Positions 58,561 to 64,000 of a stretch of DNA of 64,000 bases are shown here, piece after piece. A program made the translations under genes and the position numbers. Source of the stretch: Moringa oleifera. Taxonomy: Eukaryota; Streptophyta; Magnoliopsida; Brassicales; Moringaceae. Within the stretch, counting starts at the first letter, position 1; the number at the start of each line of letters is the position of its first letter. Under the pieces are notes generated by a model, which worked only from the letters and a program-made list of their open reading frames with translations, had not been told where the DNA came from and made no database searches. Where the stretch lies: contig JAJFZO010000731.1 of NCBI GenBank assembly GCA_021397835.1, positions 62,001 through 126,000 of the forward strand. The letters are read 5' to 3'.

Positions 58561-60073
58561 TTGATTTCAAGGGAAGCTCAATAGAGAAAATCAAAAGTAA
58601 TATCTCTCCAGACTGCTAACACCATAAAACACATACCCGAAGAATGCCTCAATATTCACAGCAAGTATTTTGCCATGATTTCAAATAAAGCTCGGTAAAG
58701 AAATAAAAACAATTCAACTTTTATTAACTGCAAACGTTATTAAAAAGAAGTGAGCAAGAGAATTTACCTGAGCCACTCATCTGCCATAGTAAACAAGATT
58801 GGGTTGCAAGGGAAAGAGGAATCCCAATTCATCCGGTGCCTATTTGAAAAGTGTTGTAAATGTCTGAAGATTTTGGAAGAGAAATAACAAGAGGGCGATC
58901 AAGAGAAGCCAAAGCCATGAAAGTGCAGCATGAAGGAGGCTTGCTAATCTGAAGTTGCTGAAGTCGGAACTGAAGCTGCTGCCCTATTCTCGATTTGAGG
59001 GAAGTACAACACAGGGCACAACATCGAACCAGTGGCTTGAGATCTTTTCGTGTTTCTTTCTTGATTTCAAGGGAAGCTCAATAAAGAAAATCAAAAGTAA
59101 TATCTCTCCAGACTGCTAACACCATAAAACACATACCCGAAGATTGCCTCAAGATATACAGCAAGTATTTTCCATGATTCCAAATAAAGCTCGGTAAAGA
59201 AATAAAAATAATTCAACTTTTATTAACTGCAAACGTTATTAAAAAGAAGTGAGCAAGAGAATTTACCTGAGCCACTCATTTGCCATAGTAAACAAGATTG
59301 GGCTGCAAGGGAAATAGGAATCCCAATTCATCCGGTGCCTATTTGAAAAGTGCTGTAAATGTCTAGAGATTTTGGAAGAGAAATAACAGGAGGGCGATCA
59401 AGAGAAGCCTAAGCCATGAAAGTGCAGCATGAAGGAGGCTTGCTAATCTGAAGTTGCTGAAGTCGGAACTGAAGCTGCTGCCCTATTCTTGATTTTGAGG
59501 GAAGTACAACACAGGGCACAACATCGAACCAGTGGCTTGAGATCTTCTCCTGTTTTCGTGTTTCTTTCTTGATTTCAAGGGAAGCTCAACAAAGAAAATC
59601 AAAAGAAATATCTCTCCAGACTGCTAACACCATAAAACACATACCCGAAGAATTCCTCAAGATCTACAGCAAGTATTTTGCCATGATTCCAAATAATGCT
59701 CGGTAAAGAAATAAAAACAATTCAACTTTTATTAACTGCAAACATTATTAAAAAGAAGTGAGCAAGAGAATTTACCTGAGCCACTCATCTGCCATAGTAA
59801 ACAAGATTGGGCTGCAAGGGAAAGAGGAATCCCAATTCATCCGGTGCCTATTCGAAAAGTGTTGTAAATGTCTGGAGATTTTGGAAGAGAAATAACAGGG
59901 GGGCAATCAAGAGAAGCCAAAGCCATGAAAGTGTAGCATGAAGGAGGCTTGCTAATCGGACGTTGCTGAAGCCGGAACTGAAACTGCCTATTCTCGATTT
60001 TGAGGGAAGTACAACACAGAGCACAGTATCGAACCGGTGGTTTGAGATCTTCCCCTGTTTTCGTGTTTCTTTC
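58561..60073. repeat. Three tandem copies of a ~505-bp unit
   Basis: Units at 58561-59060, 59061-59568 and 59569-60073, each beginning TTGATTTCAAGG (the sequence after the third begins TTGATGTGAAA). Each carries the first-exon-like piece listed at 9074-9300 with its CTCAG/GTAAAT border. The left duplication has one unit only (about 8870-9375). Units 1 and 2 share several differences from unit 3; unit 3 matches the left copy in its right half. Confidence 0.93.
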
Positions 60074-60409
60074 TTGATGTGAAATTTTTCATTCAAGTTG
60101 GTTTCTCAAGGATTAAGAGAAGATTTTGAGAGAGAAAGGGAAAGAGAGAAGCTGAGGAAGAAGGTGCACAACGATCTGATTTTAAAAACATGCAAAAGGC
60201 ATGTTGAGAAGCAAGAGAGGAAGAAGGTGCACAACGGTCTCATTTTAGAAACATGCAGAGGGCGTGTCTTGAGATAAATTAATATTATTATTTATTTATT
60301 TATTTAATTTTAAAAAACATGCAAAAGGATGTTTTGAGAACATGCACTTGGCATGCTTTGAGAACATGCACTTGGCATGCTTTGAGATAAATTAATAATA
60401 ATAATATTA

Positions 60410-63013
60410 TTATTTATTTATTTTAATATTATTTTTTAAAAGTATGATAAATTTTGACTTTAAAATATTTAATTTAATTGAAAATATTTAAAATGTAAAA
60501 CTTTAAAATTATTTAAAAATAAAAATTCAATAATTAATAGCATAAGTGAAAATTAAAAAGCTATAAACATATTTAAAAAATTTTGATTTATATTGATGTT
60601 TTTCAAAAAAACATAAAAATATAATAACTCAAAAATATAAATAAAAAATTCAAAATACCTAATACAATGGATAAATTTCAAAGAAAAATATTAAAACACA
60701 ATAAAAAATTAAATAACAATATAAAAAATAAAATAAAAATTCAAAACTATCTTATCAACAAAAAAAACTAAAAATGTTAAAAAACTGAAAAACCAAAAGA
60801 AATTAAAATAAAAAATTCAACAAATTAAAAAAAATCAATGTTAGATTTTATAAAATCTAGAAAATAAAAAAAATAGTAAATCATATACTTAGGTAGTAAG
60901 AATTTTGCTTTGAGGATTTAAGTAAATGCTTAAATGATTTTAGACCTATTAAGTGATAAACACTCCTCCAAGAATCTCTTAAGAAAGAGAAAGTTACGAA
61001 TGTATCTTTAAAAAAAAATTAACCATTATAATTTCATGATTAATGCATATTAAATAATTCTCTACAAAATTATTTATAAAAAATTTTTTATTACATAACA
61101 AAATATTCAAAAAGAATAAAGTTACTAAAAATACATATAGTAAAAAAATGTGAAAGAAACTAAAAATACTTAAAAAATAAAAATAAATTTAAAAATTTAA
61201 AAAATTCAAAATAACTAAAAGAAAATAATAATAATAAAAGGCAATAGTAAAGTAAAAACATAAATTTTATTTAAAACAAAATTTCTCCAAGAAAATCAAG
61301 AAAATACATATAATAAAAGGCAATAGTAAAGTAAAACATAAATTTTGTTGAAAACAAGAGGAAAAAATGTAATATAATATAAAAATAAACAACCATATAT
61401 CAAATAAAATCATAAAAAAGAAAATTTTCAAATAAAATAAAAAATTAAAATTGAAAGGTAATAAAATCAAAAAAATTCATAGAAACTAAAACATAAATGA
61501 AAAAAAAAACAAAAAGGTTAGAAAATTTAAAAAATAAAAAATGAGAAAACTATTGTAAAATAATTTAAAACAATTCAAGAATAATAAAATATTCTAAAAA
61601 AATTTTGATTTGGATTTTTCTTTTAAAGAAATATGTCATAAAAATATGATAAATCAAACCATAAAAAAATAAAAATACAACAAAACATAGAAGTATCTAA
61701 AATAATGAATAAAATTCAAAAATCCAATAAAAAATAAGTAAAAATTTAAAAATCAAAGAAATTAACAAAATTGCAATTACTCAGTAAGGTCTAGAATTTT
61801 TAATTTTGCTAAATTAAAATTAAAATAAAAATATATCAAAAAATCAAATAAAATAAAAAATAAAATGTAATAAAACAAAAAAAATCATAAAAATAAAAAA
61901 TTATAAAAATTTTGAAAAATTAAAATTTATAAAAATTTTGAAAAATACAAGAAATAAAATAAAAACAAATAAAAGAACTGAAAAACCAAATAAACTATAA
62001 AAAAAAAACCAAAAAAATAAAGTAACTGAGAAAAAATAAGTGAATAAAACTAAAAACATGCAATAAAATAAAAAATAAATGTAAAAAAATTATTAAGAAA
62101 TCAAAGTAACTAAAATAAAATACAAAATGAAAATGAAAGAAATCTAAAAAAAAAAAAACAAAAAACAAGAGAATACGTATATATTATCAAAAAAAGATAA
62201 TAGCAAAGAAACAAACTCTTTGCGAAGCAACAAAACAGATTTTGGTGAAAAAAATATTTAAAAAAGTAATAAAATATTAAATTTAAAAAGAAAATATATC
62301 AAGCAAAATCATTAGAATTAAAAAATTAATTAAAATAAAAAATGTAATAAAATCAAAAAAATTCAAAGAAAGTAAAAAAAACTAAAAAAAGAAAAAACAC
62401 AAAAGATTAGAAAAATTAAAAAATAAAAATATTGAATAACATAAAATAATTTGTAATATTTAAATAATTCAAGAATCATAAAATATTCTATAAAAAAATA
62501 GAAATAATTTTAATTCGCATTGATCTTTTAAAAAAAAATAATAAAAATACAACAAATCAAACAATAAAAAATATAAACACAACAAAAATATAAAACTTAT
62601 TTAAAATAATAAATAAAAGTACATAAAAAAATAAAATTCAAAATTAGATAAATAAAAAATAAAAATAACAAAAAGTAAAAAGATAAACTAATAAAATTAG
62701 GACCACTTAGAGAGATCTAATATTTGTCATTATATTGTATTAAAATAGTTAAAGATAACAAAAATTCATAAACAAATTTAAATATGAAAAAATCATAAAA
62801 CAGGTGAAAAATAAAAGCAAATAAGAAATTAAAAATCAAATCAAATAAAAAATCTAAGAAAATAAAGTTATTGAAAAAATAAGTGCTAGAAAATAAAAAT
62901 ACTCAATAAAATAAAAAATAATTATGAGAACTTTTTCTTAAAAAACCAAAAGTAACTAAAAGAAAATAGAAAAAATAGAGTAAATGAAAATTAAACAAAG
63001 TCAAGACAATACA

Positions 63014-63076
<63 letters not shown>

Positions 63077-64000
63077 ATATATATAAAGAGGCAATTGTAA
63101 AGAAACTAAACTCTTTGCAAAGTAAGAAAATAATTTTTTATTAAAAATAAAATAGTAAAAATAAAATAAAACAAATATAAAAATATTTCAAAAAATTATT
63201 AATAAATCAAATAAAATAAAAATATAAAAAATATTATAAAATCCAAAAAATTAAAAAAAAAACAGTTAAAAATACAAAATATTAACAAACTAAAAAAAAA
63301 GAGAATAAAATAATATAAAACAATTTAAAACAATTAAAGAATCATAAAATATTCTATAAAAGAATTAAAAAAATTGATTTGTATTGATCTTTTAAAGAAA
63401 ATTATAATAAAAACAAAATAAGTCAACCAGTAAAAAAAATAAAAATACAACAAAAAGTGAAAAAATATATAAAATATAAAATATAAAATTTTTAATAAAA
63501 TTCAAAAAATTAAAAAAAGTAAAAAGTAAAAAAAAGTTAAACCAATAAGCTAACAAAATTGCAACCACTTGATGAGATTAAATATTTATTATTTTGTTGA
63601 ATTAAAATAAATAAAAATAAAAAGAATAAAAATTATAAAAAATTACAAAAAATTTAAAAATAAAATGAAAGTAAACAAAAAATATTGAAAGACCAAATAA
63701 ACCAAAAAATCACTAAAATAAAATTAATAAGCTAAAATAAAATATCAAAACATTAAAAATATCAAAAAATTAAAATATAATGAAAAAAATTAAAATATAA
63801 TAAAATCAAAAAAATAAAAAATAATTGAAAAACACGAAAGATTTAAAAACTTAAACAATAAGAAATGAGAAAAAACTAATTAAAATAATTTAAAATAATT
63901 CAAAAATCATAAAATATTCTATAAAAATAATTTAAAATTACATTTGCATTGATCTTTTAATGAAAAATGTGATAAAAATACAATAAATCAAATAGTAAAA
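60410..64000. repeat. A-rich repeat block with recurring anchor sequence (right)
   Basis: Counterpart of 9690-12787, with about 0.5 kb extra at about 60770-61280 that includes a less A-rich patch (60890-61010, TTTTGCTTTGAGGATTTAAG and onward). Anchors are seen near 61785, 62703 and 63565. The block runs off the window. Confidence 0.85.
63010..63085. repeat. Compound microsatellite (ACAT)n-(AT)n, right copy
   Basis: About eight ACAT units then an AT run and TATGTGTATATAT. Shorter ACAT part than at 11790. Confidence 0.92.

Larger units (their letters stand above)
49519..64000. repeat. Right copy of the segmental duplication
   Basis: Direct-orientation partner of 1-12787. It holds the same order of fragments: three acetyl-CoA carboxylase cassettes, 14-3-3 exon, membrane-like exon, CCCH/ankyrin fragment, purine-rich stretch, A-rich repeat. 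Differences from the left copy include a stop codon in the 14-3-3 exon, a 15-base loss in exon E-a near 53800, triplication of a 505-bp unit at 58561-60073, and about 0.5 kb near 60770-61280 that the left copy lacks. It is continuous with the cassette array to its left, so the array was in place before or during the duplication. Confidence 0.93.

Noticed and set aside
59848..60096. 82-codon minus-strand frame ending in a Leu-rich hydrophobic stretch (LLLIAPLLFLFQ)
   Set aside because: It is open only in one of four copies of this region, and competes with two other frames. Kept only as an unrecognised exon-like piece.

Overview
The window looks like AT-rich (visibly well over two-thirds A+T) nuclear DNA of a flowering plant, probably a eudicot; I cannot name the species. 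Evidence for a plant: intron-split fragments of the large homomeric plant acetyl-CoA carboxylase, a plant-type ankyrin/CCCH zinc-finger protein, a 14-3-3 protein, and Ty1/copia retrotransposon debris. I find no intact protein-coding gene and no tRNA or rRNA gene in the 64 kb. Everything recognisable is a gene fragment, a transposon fragment or a repeat.

Layout. Positions 1-5317 and 34300-55013 are two stretches of one tandem array with a period near 2.1 kb. Each unit carries, on the minus strand, a degenerate cassette of six short exons from the biotin-carboxylase part of acetyl-CoA carboxylase (called E-a to E-f here), followed by about 0.7 kb of CTGCTA/CTACTG-rich degenerate repeat. I count 13 cassettes with the exon E-c core, one truncated cassette (36694-37043) and one lone exon at the left window edge. 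The cassettes at the inner edges (4739-5317 and 54435-55013) are much less damaged than the rest. Beside each of these lie a single 14-3-3 exon, an unrecognised membrane-like exon, a CCCH/ankyrin fragment on the opposite strand, more unrecognised exon-like pieces, and then several kb of A-rich repeat.

The block 1-12787 is repeated in direct orientation at about 49519-64000 with only scattered differences. Both window ends lie inside the duplication, so it is longer than seen. The right copy has three tandem copies of a ~505-bp unit that is single on the left, plus an extra ~0.5-kb stretch in the A-rich part. An older, more diverged relative of the same composite (CCCH fragment, purine-rich flank, A-rich repeat) lies at 14140-19340; there the purine-rich flank has grown into about 15 copies of a ~165-bp minisatellite. 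A copia 3' end sits at 13186-14120.

19340-31640 is mostly anonymous AT-rich DNA with a copia gag/protease fragment at 29775-30567. Sequence from 23860-28770 is repeated, in shortened and recombined form, at 31637-34290, just before the right array.

The most interesting feature is the acetyl-CoA carboxylase exon array: a piece of a metabolic gene that was broken first and then amplified into satellite-like DNA. No functional product is expected. A role through small RNA is conceivable but untested.
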